Below are positions 25,869 to 34,368 of a stretch of DNA of 64,000 bases, piece by piece. The position numbers were made by a program, and so were the translations under genes. How positions within the stretch are numbered: position 1 is the first letter of the stretch; each line of letters begins with the position of its first letter. The DNA is from Methylobrevis albus (GTDB lineage Bacteria; Pseudomonadota; Alphaproteobacteria; Rhizobiales; Pleomorphomonadaceae). The notes below the pieces were generated by a model. It was given only the letters and a program-made list of their open reading frames with translations, did no database searches and was not told the origin of the DNA. The stretch is taken from the NCBI RefSeq assembly GCF_015904235.1, contig NZ_JADZLT010000042.1:62001-126000 (forward strand), written 5' to 3'.

Positions 25869-25893
25869 GGAACCCATTGCGTCAGCCCGCGTT
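25869..25893 (+). promoter_or_regulatory. EcfG promoter of the zinc metallopeptidase gene
   Basis: GGAAC at 25869-25873, a 16-base spacer, and CGTT at 25890-25893: a perfect consensus match, 76 bases before the ATG at 25969 and only 14 bases past the tandem repeat. Confidence 0.72.
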
Positions 25894-25968
25894 CACTCGC
25901 CACAGCCGTCAGTTTCTGGGCGGCCTTTTTTTGATTCGGCACACGCCGACGGGGGATCGGGACGCTTC

Positions 25969-27069
25969 ATGAAACTGTTCGAATGTCAGGCCTGCGGCCA
26001 GACGCTGGACTTCGGCAATACCTTCTGCAACGGCTGCAGCCGCCGGCTCGGCTTCCTGCCCGACCGGCTCGAACTGAAGGCGCTCGACGCCGACGGCGAG
26101 ATGTTCCGGCCGGTCGATTCGCCGAACGAGCGCTGGTTCTTCTGCGTCAACGCGGAATCCGACGCCTGCAACTGGATGCTGCCGGAGGGCTCGGACGACA
26201 TTGCCTGCCCGTGCTGCCGGCACAACCGCACGATCCCCGATCTCAGCGATCCGGCGAACCATGCGCTGTGGCGCCGGCTCGAAGGCGCGAAGCACCACCT
26301 GTTCTATTCGCTGCTGCGCCTCGGCTTGCCGCACGAAGACCGGATGCAGAACCCGACCGGCGGCCTCGCCTTCGACTTCCTCTCCGACGGCATCGACGCC
26401 GATGGCAATCCGAAGCCGGTGCTGACCGGGCACGAGGACGGCCTCATCACGCTCAACGTGCTCGAGGCGGACGACGCGGAGCGGGAGAAGCGGCGCGCCC
26501 AGATGGGCGAGCCCTACCGCACGCTGGTCGGCCACTTCCGGCACGAGATCGCCCACTACTACTGGGACGTACTGGTGCGCGACGGCGGCCGGATCGACGC
26601 GTCGCGCGAAGCCTTCGGCGACGAGAGCGACGACTACATGGCGGCGCTGCAGCGCCATTACCAGAACGGGCCGGTGCCCGGCTGGCCGGACTCGTTCATC
26701 AGCGCCTATGCCGCCTCGCATCCCTGGGAAGACTTCGCCGAGACCTTCGCGCACTACCTGCACATCGTCGACACGCTCGACACCGCGAAGGCGTTCGGCC
26801 TCAACCTGCGTTCGCCGATCGGCGGCGACCGGGTGCTGCGCCTCGGCATCGGCTTCGATCCCTATGACGCCGACAGCGCCGAGATGCTGGTCGCGGCCTG
26901 GGTGCCGCTGACGTTCGCGATCAACAGCATCAACCGCAGCATGGGCCAGCCCGACCTCTATCCCTTCGTGCTCAGCCAGCCGGTCGTCGCCAAGCTGCAG
27001 TTCGTGCACGACCTGATCCACGGCCACGAAATCGCGGCGGCCGCTGTGGACGCCTCGGCCGCCGCCTGA
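25969..27069 (+). CDS. Putative zinc-binding metallopeptidase with N-terminal zinc ribbon
   Basis: A 366-residue protein. An N-terminal zinc ribbon has CxxC pairs at C6/C9 and C20/C23, and a second Cys cluster reads ACPCCRHN. The catalytic domain has HEIAH (H192, E193, H196) followed by a downstream acidic segment, HPWEDFAETFAHYLHIVDT, which supplies the third ligand in this family (the uncharacterised 'zinc-binding metallopeptidase' family of alphaproteobacteria). No signal peptide is seen, so it is probably cytoplasmic. The substrate is unknown. A perfect EcfG promoter upstream suggests stress induction. The AI-2E-family gene follows after 45 bases and may be cotranscribed. Confidence 0.85.
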   Translation: MKLFECQACGQTLDFGNTFCNGCSRRLGFLPDRLELKALDADGEMFRPVDSPNERWFFCVNAESDACNWMLPEGSDDIACPCCRHNRTIPDLSDPANHALWRRLEGAKHHLFYSLLRLGLPHEDRMQNPTGGLAFDFLSDGIDADGNPKPVLTGHEDGLITLNVLEADDAEREKRRAQMGEPYRTLVGHFRHEIAHYYWDVLVRDGGRIDASREAFGDESDDYMAALQRHYQNGPVPGWPDSFISAYAASHPWEDFAETFAHYLHIVDTLDTAKAFGLNLRSPIGGDRVLRLGIGFDPYDADSAEMLVAAWVPLTFAINSINRSMGQPDLYPFVLSQPVVAKLQFVHDLIHGHEIAAAAVDASAAA

Positions 27070-27114
27070 TCGACGCCAGCGCGCCGCAACCCTCCTGTCC
27101 CCGGAAGTGTCCCC

Positions 27115-28356
27115 ATGCAGCCCGCCGAAATCGCCGCCGTCCCGATCGTCCCCGGACCATCCACAGCGGCGCCGTTCGGTGGGGGCGGGGGCACGGACAC
27201 GGCCCCCGCGCCGGCCGACGAGGCCGACGCCTCGGCGATCTCCCGGGTCGAACACGCACCGCCCGAGCCGTTCCTCGCCGCCGAGGCGCGGTTCGCCCAG
27301 GTCGGTATTTTCCTGATCATGCTGATCGCGGCGCTGTACTTCTCGAAGGATTTCCTGCTTCCGGTCTCGCTCGCCTTCCTGTTCGCGCTCGTGCTCAGCC
27401 CGGCGGTGCGCGGCCTGCGCCGGCGCGGCGTGCCGGAATTCGTCTCGGCGGCGGCGCTGGTGGTGATCCTGATCGCGGCGGTCTCCAGCGCGGTCTGGGT
27501 GCTGATCGACCCGATCCAGCAGTTCATCGACGATGCGCCCGGCACCGCGGCGACGCTGCGCGACAAGATCAGCCTGCTGCGCGGGCCGATCGAGCGGGTG
27601 ATGGCGGCGTCGCAGCGCATGGAGGAGGCGGCGCGCGCCGGGATGCCGGTGCAGCGCGTCGTGCTTGAGGAGCCGGGCCTGCTCAGCCGCGCCGCCACCG
27701 GCGTGCCGGAGATCGGCGCCAAGATGGGCCTCACGATCGTCCTGCTGCTGTTCCTGCTCGCCTCGGGCGACATGTTCTACGAGAAGCTGGTCAAGGTGCT
27801 GCCGACGCTGTCGGACAAGAAGCGCGGCGTGCGCATCACCCGCGAGGTCGAACGCGAGGTGTCGCGCTACCTCTTCACCATCACGATCATCAACATCTGC
27901 CTCGGCATCGCCATCGGCATCGCGATGTCGGTGGTGGGAATGCCGACGCCGGTGCTCTGGGGCATCCTCGGCGGCGTCCTCAACTACATGCCCTACATCG
28001 GCCCGGCGGTTACCGGCAGTGCGATCGTGGTGGTGGCTCTGGTCAGCTTCGACACCGTCAGCGCGGCCATGGTGGCGCCCGCGGTGTTCCTGGCGATCAC
28101 TGTGTTCGAGGGCCAGATCGTCACGCCGATGCTGGTCGGGCGCCGGCTGGAGATGAACCCGGTGGCGATCTTCCTCGCCGTCGCCTTCTGGGGCTGGCTC
28201 TGGGGCATCGCGGGGGCGATCATGGCGGTGCCGATCCTCGTCGTCGTGAAGATCTTCTGCGACCATGTCGACGGGTACACCGCGGTCAGCGAGTTCCTCG
28301 GCGCGCGGGAGGGGCAAATTCCAAAGGACAAGGATGCGGCGGCGGAGAAGACCTGA
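27115..28356 (+). CDS. AI-2E family membrane transporter (permease)
   Basis: A 413-residue protein with a disordered Pro/Ala N-terminus (about 1-55). About eight membrane segments follow in the family pattern: two pairs at about 60-130, a long soluble stretch (about 140-200), then four or five segments. The diagnostic region GMPTPVLWGILGGVLNYMPY then IGPAVTG is present, followed by GQIVTPMLVGRRLEMNPVAI. The family was named for autoinducer-2 export in E. coli, but many members move Na+/H+ or unknown solutes, so function is open. It starts 45 bases after the stress-controlled metallopeptidase, suggesting co-expression. Confidence 0.9.
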   Translation: MQPAEIAAVPIVPGPSTAAPFGGGGGTDTAPAPADEADASAISRVEHAPPEPFLAAEARFAQVGIFLIMLIAALYFSKDFLLPVSLAFLFALVLSPAVRGLRRRGVPEFVSAAALVVILIAAVSSAVWVLIDPIQQFIDDAPGTAATLRDKISLLRGPIERVMAASQRMEEAARAGMPVQRVVLEEPGLLSRAATGVPEIGAKMGLTIVLLLFLLASGDMFYEKLVKVLPTLSDKKRGVRITREVEREVSRYLFTITIINICLGIAIGIAMSVVGMPTPVLWGILGGVLNYMPYIGPAVTGSAIVVVALVSFDTVSAAMVAPAVFLAITVFEGQIVTPMLVGRRLEMNPVAIFLAVAFWGWLWGIAGAIMAVPILVVVKIFCDHVDGYTAVSEFLGAREGQIPKDKDAAAEKT

Positions 28357-28445
28357 CGCGCGGCCCTGAACGCAAGACCCGACGCCGGGGGCCTTCGCGG
28401 CCGACGCTGCGGGTCAGGGGCGGTCCGGCGCAGCGCCGGGCCGCG

Positions 28446-28958
28446 TCAGCCGAGGTCCCAGCCGAACACCACCACCGGCAGGACGCTGTCGCCGATGCGC
28501 TCGCCGGTCTCGACCAGCTTGTCGCCGCCGAGCCGGCGGTAGAAGCCGAGCGCCGCCTCGTTGGCGACGAGGGCGCGGACGGCGAGGCCCTTGAAGCGCA
28601 TCTCGCCGAGCGCGCTGCGGGCGGCCTGGAACAGGCGGCGGCCGAGGCCGATGCCCTGGTATTCGGGCTTCAGGTAGATCTCGTAGATCTCGCCCTTGTG
28701 CGGCAGCGCGCGCATGCGGCTCGGGCCGAGCGTCGCATAGCCGACGACGTGGCGATCGACCTCGAGCACCAGCACCGCGACCTTGCGACGGATCGCCCGC
28801 TGCCACCACGCCGGTCCGCGTTTCTCGACCATGCGTTCGAGATCGATACCCGGCAGAATCCCGCGATAGGCGTTGCGCCAAGCCGCGTCGTGGACCTCCG
28901 CCACGGCGGCGGCGTCCTGAAGTCTGGCTCGTCGGATATCGATCGACAGCGTGCTCAT
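28446..28958 (-). CDS. GNAT-family N-acetyltransferase
   Basis: A 170-residue single-domain GNAT protein. The acetyl-CoA-binding motif A is seen in YEIYLKPEYQGIGLGRRLFQ (the Q/R-x-x-G-x-G/A core is QGIGLG). Motif B follows as ALVANEAALGFYRRLGG. The N-terminal AEVHDAAWRNAYRGILP resembles members that acetylate small molecules or protein N-termini. The substrate cannot be told. It is a lone gene converging with the AI-2E gene; an imperfect hairpin lies between (around 28376-28426). Confidence 0.9.
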   Translation of the reverse strand: MSTLSIDIRRARLQDAAAVAEVHDAAWRNAYRGILPGIDLERMVEKRGPAWWQRAIRRKVAVLVLEVDRHVVGYATLGPSRMRALPHKGEIYEIYLKPEYQGIGLGRRLFQAARSALGEMRFKGLAVRALVANEAALGFYRRLGGDKLVETGERIGDSVLPVVVFGWDLG

Positions 28959-29043
28959 GCGATGAGCTTAGCGTGCGTCGCAGCGTCCGAAAAGACGGAA
29001 TCGGACGGGGGTGACGCGGTCGTTATCGCAAGGTGCGACCCGC

Positions 29044-29853
29044 TCAACGCAGCAGTGCGGACGTTGCCGAAAACAGATCGGCGCGCACGCCGTCGCGGGC
29101 GCGGAAGCTCGGCGGCGTGTCCGAGGCGCCCTGGTTCTGCACGAGGCGGGCGAAGAAGACCCGGCGGTCGCCCTTTTCCGCCCAGCCGACGTACCAGCCG
29201 TAGCTGCGTGCCCGGTCGGGCTTGCCGTCGGCGCGTTTCGGCGCAGCGGCGCCGGTCTTGGCGAACAGCCGCCAGCCGTTCGGCTGCTCGCCCTGGTCGG
29301 CTAGCGTCCGGGTGAGGGCGACGGCCTCCGGCGCGACCGCGATCTCGCCGCCGAGCAGCCGGGCGAGGAAGCCGACCTGCTCGCGCGGCGAAATCGCCAG
29401 CGACGAGCCGATCCACGATCCGGTGAGGCCGTTGTCGGCGCCGGGGTCGCCGGAGACGTCGCCGTTGCCTAAGTCGAAGGCGCGGACGTAGGCCTCGAAG
29501 CGCTTGGCACCGAGCATTTTCGTCATCTCATAGGAGTACCAGACCACCGAATTCCGCATCCATGCTTCCGGCGTCGTCGTGGCGCGCCAAGCGGGATTCC
29601 AGTCGACGTAGCCCGCCTTGAAGGGCAGGGCCGGGGCGTCCGGCGCGGTGATCAGCCCGGCGTCGGCGGCCATCACGGCGAGGGCGATCTTGAACGTCGA
29701 CGCCGGCGTCACCCGGGTGTCGCAGTCGCCTTCGGAGAGCAGCGGCTCTGCGACACCGGGCTCGACGACCAGCGTGCACAAGGTGGCGACGCCTTCGGCG
29801 CGCGCCGGGGCGGCGAGCAGCAGGGCGCAGGCGAGCAGGAAGATGGGGCGCAT
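29044..29853 (-). CDS. Class D (OXA-like) beta-lactamase
   Basis: A 269-residue protein with a signal peptide (MRPIFLLACALLLAAPARA). All serine beta-lactamase motifs of class D are in place: STFK with nucleophile S52 and K55, SVV at 102-104, W147 (SWIGSSL) and KTG at 199-201, followed by GWYVGWAEKGD. It should hydrolyse penicillins in the periplasm; the spectrum cannot be judged. A signal-peptide cut near residue 19 fits. The ATG at 29853 has GGAG eight bases upstream. It lies 124 bases downstream of an L,D-transpeptidase gene on the same strand. Codon use matches its neighbours, so it looks like a resident chromosomal gene rather than a recent import. Confidence 0.92.
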   Translation of the reverse strand: MRPIFLLACALLLAAPARAEGVATLCTLVVEPGVAEPLLSEGDCDTRVTPASTFKIALAVMAADAGLITAPDAPALPFKAGYVDWNPAWRATTTPEAWMRNSVVWYSYEMTKMLGAKRFEAYVRAFDLGNGDVSGDPGADNGLTGSWIGSSLAISPREQVGFLARLLGGEIAVAPEAVALTRTLADQGEQPNGWRLFAKTGAAAPKRADGKPDRARSYGWYVGWAEKGDRRVFFARLVQNQGASDTPPSFRARDGVRADLFSATSALLR

Positions 29854-29977
29854 GGACAAATCTCCGCGGTCGCGGCGACGGCCCGGCGGCACGCCGCTGC
29901 GCATGCAGGGACGGCGGCGGGCCTCGCGCCGGGGCGGACCCGGCGGTCCGGATCCAAGGGGGGCGCGGTTCAGCCGA

Positions 29978-31441
29978 TCAGAACCAGGGGATCAGCCGGG
30001 TGACCGCGCTCACGTAACTGGTGGCGCCCTGCTCGGGTTCGGCGGCGGCGCTTGCTGCCGGCGCCGGCTGGGTCTCGCCGGCGATCGTGGTCGCCGTGTC
30101 GCCGGCGATGGGGGCCGCGGCGGCGGCGGTGGTCGGCGCGGCCGGCGAGGCAGCCGGTGCGGGCGCGGGAGACACGGCGGCGGTCGTCGCCGCTGGCGCG
30201 GCGGCCGCCGGCGCCGGCGCGGTGCTGCCGGGAATGGTGGCGGTGGCCGCCGGGGCGGTGGCCGCCGGGGTGATCTGGCCCGGGGCCGCCGCGACGGCGA
30301 CGGGAGCCGGCGTGCGCGGGTCGACCTTCGGCAACGGGTTGGCGTTCGGGCCGCTGACCGGATCGGCGACCAGCTGCATCGGTTCGGGCGGCGCGACAAA
30401 GGCCGACAGCACGGTGCCGAGCAGCGGCACGGATTCCGTCAGCGGCTGGCGGTTGGCGAGGCGCTCCTGGCGCTCCGCCTCGCGCTGGGCGAGCATGATC
30501 TGCTGCTCGGCCTTGCGCGCGGCCTTCTCGGCGGCGACGCGCTCCTCGGCCTCGAGGCGGGCGGCGATCTCGATCGTCTTCGCCTCGTCGGCCTTCTGGC
30601 GGGCGGCGATGGCGAGCTGCAGCTCCTGCGGCACCGAGAGGTTCGGGCAGGCCGCGGCGGGGCTCAGCGTGCCGTCGACCGGCGTCGCGTTGAACACGTA
30701 CTTCCGGCCGCAGACGTCGACCTTCGGCTCCGAGCGGGTGAGCTCGAAGTGGTCGTAACCCTCCTTCAGCATCTTCCAGAACGGCATGTTCGGGTCGTTG
30801 CGGTGGCGGGCGAGGTTGTCGGGCGTCATCCGGAACGGGAAGGCCTGCAGCTGGAACGACTTCTGCCCGCCGCGGAAGGCGTCGCGGGCGAGCGTGTAGA
30901 TCTCCTGGATCTGCGCGTCGGTCATCGCGTAGCAGCCGGCCGAGGAACAGGCGCCGTGCACCATCAGGTGCGTGCCGGTGCGGCCGTTGGCGCGGTCATA
31001 GGCGTTCGGGAAGCCGGTGTTGAACGAGAGATAGTAGCTCGACTTCGGGTTCATCTGCGCCGGGGTGATCGTGTAGTACCCCTCCGGTGCCTGCCGGTCG
31101 CCTTCCTTGATCTTCGGCCCGAGCTTGCCCGACCACTTGCAGATCTCGTAGCTCTTCAGCAGCGCATAGCGGCCGGAACGGTCCTTCTTCCAGACCTCGA
31201 GCGCGTTTTCTTCCTTGAAGATGCGGATCAGGATCGGCGAGGTCTCGGTCATGCCGAGCTTCGACATCATCTGCCGCGTCTCGCGCTCGGCCTGGCGCGT
31301 CGATTGCGGGCCGAAGCCGAGTTCGTCGGCCTGGCAGCCGGCGAGCAGCGCCGCGAGGCCGGCGGCGAGCAGCAGCCGCGCGGCGACGCCCCGGCGCGGC
31401 GCGCGGGTGCGAGTGGAAGCGGGGTTTTGAACAGCCTGCAT
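29978..31441 (-). CDS. L,D-transpeptidase (YkuD-domain) lipoprotein
   Basis: A 487-residue protein. A basic N-region plus hydrophobic segment ends in a lipobox (AALLAGC; Cys at about residue 36), so it should be a lipoprotein. The catalytic YkuD domain (about 65-250) contains HLMVHGACSSAGCYAMTD, with the active-site Cys in the S-x-G-C core. After it come an Ala/Glu/Arg-rich coiled-coil segment (about 290-345) and a long Ala/Pro/Thr low-complexity tail (about 370-475). The enzyme makes 3-3 peptidoglycan cross-links or attaches proteins to peptidoglycan. The ATG at 31441 is preferred over an in-frame start at 31501 because it begins the lipoprotein signal. The beta-lactamase gene follows. Confidence 0.9.
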   Translation of the reverse strand: MQAVQNPASTRTRAPRRGVAARLLLAAGLAALLAGCQADELGFGPQSTRQAERETRQMMSKLGMTETSPILIRIFKEENALEVWKKDRSGRYALLKSYEICKWSGKLGPKIKEGDRQAPEGYYTITPAQMNPKSSYYLSFNTGFPNAYDRANGRTGTHLMVHGACSSAGCYAMTDAQIQEIYTLARDAFRGGQKSFQLQAFPFRMTPDNLARHRNDPNMPFWKMLKEGYDHFELTRSEPKVDVCGRKYVFNATPVDGTLSPAAACPNLSVPQELQLAIAARQKADEAKTIEIAARLEAEERVAAEKAARKAEQQIMLAQREAERQERLANRQPLTESVPLLGTVLSAFVAPPEPMQLVADPVSGPNANPLPKVDPRTPAPVAVAAAPGQITPAATAPAATATIPGSTAPAPAAAAPAATTAAVSPAPAPAASPAAPTTAAAAAPIAGDTATTIAGETQPAPAASAAAEPEQGATSYVSAVTRLIPWF

Positions 31442-31640
31442 GAACGTCAACCGGATCCGCCGATGAATCGAACAGAGTGCTTCGCCCGTCGCCGCGTCCA
31501 CGTCGCTACCGGCACCGATGGGCAGGTCCGCGGCGAAGACGCATGACCCCCGGCCGCAGGATTGACCGATATCGTTACCAAAGTCTTACCAAAACCGGTC
31601 GGGGCGGCAAGGCCCGCCGCCCGCCGGGCGGCGGTCGTCC

Positions 31641-32594
31641 TCAGAGATTGCGGCCGATCGCGAGGAATTTCTGCCGGCGGGCCGAGCGGATCTGCTCGGG
31701 CTCCATGCCGTCGAATTCGGCGAGCGCGCCCTCGATGGTGTCGCCGGCGGCGCCGAGCACGGCGTCCGGATCGCGGTGGGCGCCGCCGAGCGGCTCCTTG
31801 ACGATGCCGTCGATGATGCCGAGCCGCTGCAGGTCGGCGGCGGTGATCTTCATGTTGGTGGCCGCGTCCTGCGCCCGCGCCGAATCTTTCCAAAGGATCG
31901 AGGCGGCGCCTTCCGGCGAGATCACCGAATAGATCGCGTGCTCGAGCATGTAGACGCGGTTGGTGGTGGCGATCGCGATCGCGCCGCCGGAGCCGCCCTC
32001 GCCAATGATCAGCGCGACGTTCGGCACGGACAGCCGGAGGCAGGCCTGGGTCGAGCGGGCGATCGCCTCGGCCTGGCCGCGCTCTTCGGCGCCGATGCCG
32101 GGATAGGCGCCCGCCGTGTCGACCAGCGACAGCACCGGCAACTGGAAGCGGTCGGCGAGTTCCATCAGGCGCACCGCCTTGCGGTAGCCCTCGGGCCGCG
32201 CCATGCCGAAGTTGTGGCGGATGCGGGTCTGGGTGTCGTGGCCCTTCTCCTGGCCGAGGATCGCGATCGGCCGGCCGCGGAAGCGGCCGAGGCCGGCGAT
32301 GATCGCGGCGTCCTCGCCGAAGGCGCGGTCGCCGGCGAGCGGCGTCCAGTCCTCGATCAGGCCCTTGACGTAGTCCAGCGCGTGCGGCCGGTCCGGATGG
32401 CGCGCGACCTGCGTCTTCTGCCAGGGGGTGAGCTTGGCGTAGATCTCGACGAGGGCCTGCGAGGCCTTGGCCTCCAGCTTGGCGACGTCGTCGTCGATCT
32501 CCACCGCCTCGCCGGACTGCGACAGGGCTTTCAGCTCCTGCACCTTGCCTTCGAGGTCGGCGACCGGCTTTTCAAATTCGAGATAGCTTCGCAT
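31641..32594 (-). CDS. accA: AccA, acetyl-CoA carboxylase carboxyltransferase alpha subunit
   Basis: A 317-residue protein of standard length. Family landmarks are MRSYLEFEKPVADLEGKVQE, then LTPWQKTQVARHPDRPHALD, and in the crotonase-like core HNFGMARPEGYRKAVRLMEL and EGGSGGAIAIATTNRVYMLE. With AccD it transfers the carboxyl group from biotin carboxyl carrier protein to acetyl-CoA, the committed step of fatty-acid synthesis. The ATG at 32594 is chosen; the 17 codons upstream in frame are Cys/Arg-rich shadow. It stands between xerD (upstream, 290-base gap) and the transpeptidase gene, its usual Rhizobiales setting. Confidence 0.97.
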   Translation of the reverse strand: MRSYLEFEKPVADLEGKVQELKALSQSGEAVEIDDDVAKLEAKASQALVEIYAKLTPWQKTQVARHPDRPHALDYVKGLIEDWTPLAGDRAFGEDAAIIAGLGRFRGRPIAILGQEKGHDTQTRIRHNFGMARPEGYRKAVRLMELADRFQLPVLSLVDTAGAYPGIGAEERGQAEAIARSTQACLRLSVPNVALIIGEGGSGGAIAIATTNRVYMLEHAIYSVISPEGAASILWKDSARAQDAATNMKITAADLQRLGIIDGIVKEPLGGAHRDPDAVLGAAGDTIEGALAEFDGMEPEQIRSARRQKFLAIGRNL

Positions 32595-32884
32595 CCGTTT
32601 CCCATGATCGGGCCCAGAGCCGGAGCAGCACGGCCGCCGCGCCATCCGCGCAGCAGCTCCGGTCGGGCGTTTCGACGAACGGAACCGTTATGTGGGGGCC
32701 CGGTCCCGGGACGCCGGCATATCGGCCGGCCGCCTCGATTGCGGGGCCGCCGAGGGCGGAGGCCGCGCGGGGCGGGAAGCCTCGCCCCGTTCGCGGCCGC
32801 ACACTGGCGTCAGTGCCCCCGGCTGTCAAGGATGTCGCAGGCGCGGCAGGCGCGCAAATCCGCTTCGCCGGGGCCGGCGACGGG

Positions 32885-33940
32885 TCAGCCGCCGCCTGTG
32901 GCCGGCGCGCGCGCCATCGGGTGGCGGGTTTCGACGAGCTCGCGCAGCTTCTCGTCCAGCACGTGGGTGTAGATCTGCGTCGTCGCGATGTCGGCGTGGC
33001 CGAGCAGGGTCTGGACGACGCGCAGATCGGCGCCGTGCGCGAGCAGGTGGCTGGCGAAGGCGTGCCGCAGCACATGCGGCGAGACCCGTCCGGGCGCGAT
33101 GCCGGCGCGGGCGGCGAGGGCTTTGAGGTCGCGCGCGAAGGCCTGGCGGGTCATGTGGCCGCTCGCGGAAAAGGCGGGAAACAGCCAGCGGGATTCCGGG
33201 GCCGCGCGGGTGGCGGGCCTTGCCGCGGATTTCGCGCTGGCGGGCGCGGCAGGCTTTGCCACACCCGTGCGGCCGGCCGCGGCGGCGGCCTCGCGGAAGC
33301 GCGCCACGGCGGCGCGGGCGCGGGTGCCGATCGGCACCATGCGCTCCTTGTCGCCCTTGCCGCGCACCGTCGTCACCCGCGCGTCGGGCCGGATCGCTCC
33401 CGCCGGCAGCGAGACGAGCTCGGAGACGCGCAGGCCCGTCGCATAGATGAGTTCGAGCAGCGCCGAGAGCCGCAGCCGGCGCAGGGCGTCGAGCGGGGTC
33501 TCGTCGTCGGCCGGCGGGGCGGCGGCCGTGGTGATCAGCCGGTCGACCTCCGCCTCCGACAGCACTTTGGGCAGCGGACGCGCCGCCTTCGGCCGGTCGA
33601 CGGTCGCGGTCGGGTCGTCGGGGCGCCGGCCTTCGCCATAGAGGAACTTGTGGAACTGCCGCACCGCCGACAGATGCCGCGCCTGCGTCGACGCCGCAAA
33701 ACCCTCGCCGGCGAGACGCGCCATGTAGGCGGCGACGTCGTCGCGGCCGGCGCCGAGCGCCCCGCCGCGCCCCGCCACGAAAGCGGCGTAGCCGGCGAGG
33801 TCGCGGGCATAGGCGGCGATGGTGTTCGCCGCCGCGCCGCGCTCGACGCTCTGCATCTCGAGGAAGGCTTCGATCAGGTGGGCATCGCTCAAGGCATCGG
33901 CTCCGGCGCGGGCTGTCTCCGGGATCAGGGCGGCGGCCAC
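32885..33940 (-). CDS. xerD: XerD-like site-specific tyrosine recombinase
   Basis: About 351 residues. The N-terminal SAM-like DNA-binding domain has AHLIEAFLEMQSVERGAAAN. The catalytic domain has ATGLRVSELVSLP (first catalytic Arg), GKGDKERMVPIG (Lys), SPHVLRHAFASHLLAHGADL (His-x-x-Arg) and LLGHADIATTQIYTHV (His and nucleophile Tyr). With XerC it resolves chromosome dimers at dif. An Ala/Pro-rich insertion of about 25 residues sits before the WLFPAF stretch and makes it longer than the usual ~300. The start is uncertain: GTG at 33940 follows the upstream stop by two bases, suggesting coupling; TTG at 33892 with GGAG upstream is the alternative. Confidence 0.9.
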   Translation of the reverse strand: MAAALIPETARAGADALSDAHLIEAFLEMQSVERGAAANTIAAYARDLAGYAAFVAGRGGALGAGRDDVAAYMARLAGEGFAASTQARHLSAVRQFHKFLYGEGRRPDDPTATVDRPKAARPLPKVLSEAEVDRLITTAAAPPADDETPLDALRRLRLSALLELIYATGLRVSELVSLPAGAIRPDARVTTVRGKGDKERMVPIGTRARAAVARFREAAAAAGRTGVAKPAAPASAKSAARPATRAAPESRWLFPAFSASGHMTRQAFARDLKALAARAGIAPGRVSPHVLRHAFASHLLAHGADLRVVQTLLGHADIATTQIYTHVLDEKLRELVETRHPMARAPATGGG

Positions 33941-33942
33941 TG

Positions 33943-34161
33943 TCAGCCGGGTGGCCGCGGCAGGTCGCCGGTGTCGTCGCGCGCGGCGGCGGCCGCGGCC
34001 GGCAGATCCGACGGGCGCAACGTCTCGAACACCGCGGCGTCGATCGGTTCGCTCATCGGCCGCTGTGGCGGGGTCACGAGATAGGCGAGCGCCAGCATCG
34101 CCGCGAAGACGGCGAGGCCGAAGCATCCGATGCGGGCGAGAAAGCGGGTGACGGTCGGCAT
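33943..34161 (-). CDS. Small single-pass membrane protein upstream of xerD
   Basis: A 72-residue protein with one hydrophobic segment (IGCFGLAVFAAMLALAYLV) near the N-terminus and a Pro/Ala/Asp-rich tail outside it. I do not recognise the family. Its stop (TGA at 33945-33943) lies two bases before the presumed GTG of xerD, so the two are probably translated together. An in-frame ATG at 34176 would add five residues. The spacing to xerD and the clear membrane segment favour a real gene. Confidence 0.6.
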   Translation of the reverse strand: MPTVTRFLARIGCFGLAVFAAMLALAYLVTPPQRPMSEPIDAAVFETLRPSDLPAAAAAARDDTGDLPRPPG

Positions 34162-34368
34162 GGCTCTCGTCTGCACGGCTGCCGGGGCGTTTGGCCGGGC
34201 GCAGCCGCCCGGCGCCGCGCGCTCGGCAGGAAGCCCCCCCGGTCATCCGGGAGATAGTCTGCCGGAACTCGGTTAACAAAGACAGCGGTGGGTGCGGCGG
34301 ATGCGGGTGCCGTTCCGACCCCGCCGATCGGCGAGGCGCAGCCGTTTTCACGTCCCCTCCGCCCGGGG

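Noticed and set aside
25727..25942. A 71-codon minus-strand frame encoding MAGERGAR repeats
   Set aside because: It exists only because the 24-base repeat unit is divisible by three; no ribosome binding site and no conserved sequence outside the repeat.
29044..29853. Beta-lactamase as a recently acquired resistance gene
   Set aside because: Base composition and codon use match its neighbours and no insertion sequence, integron or transposon end is present.
32885..33940. xerD-type integrase as sign of a mobile island
   Set aside because: All flanking genes (accA, aroK, aroB) are core genes in the usual order for Rhizobiales, with no att duplication or tRNA nearby; it is the housekeeping recombinase.
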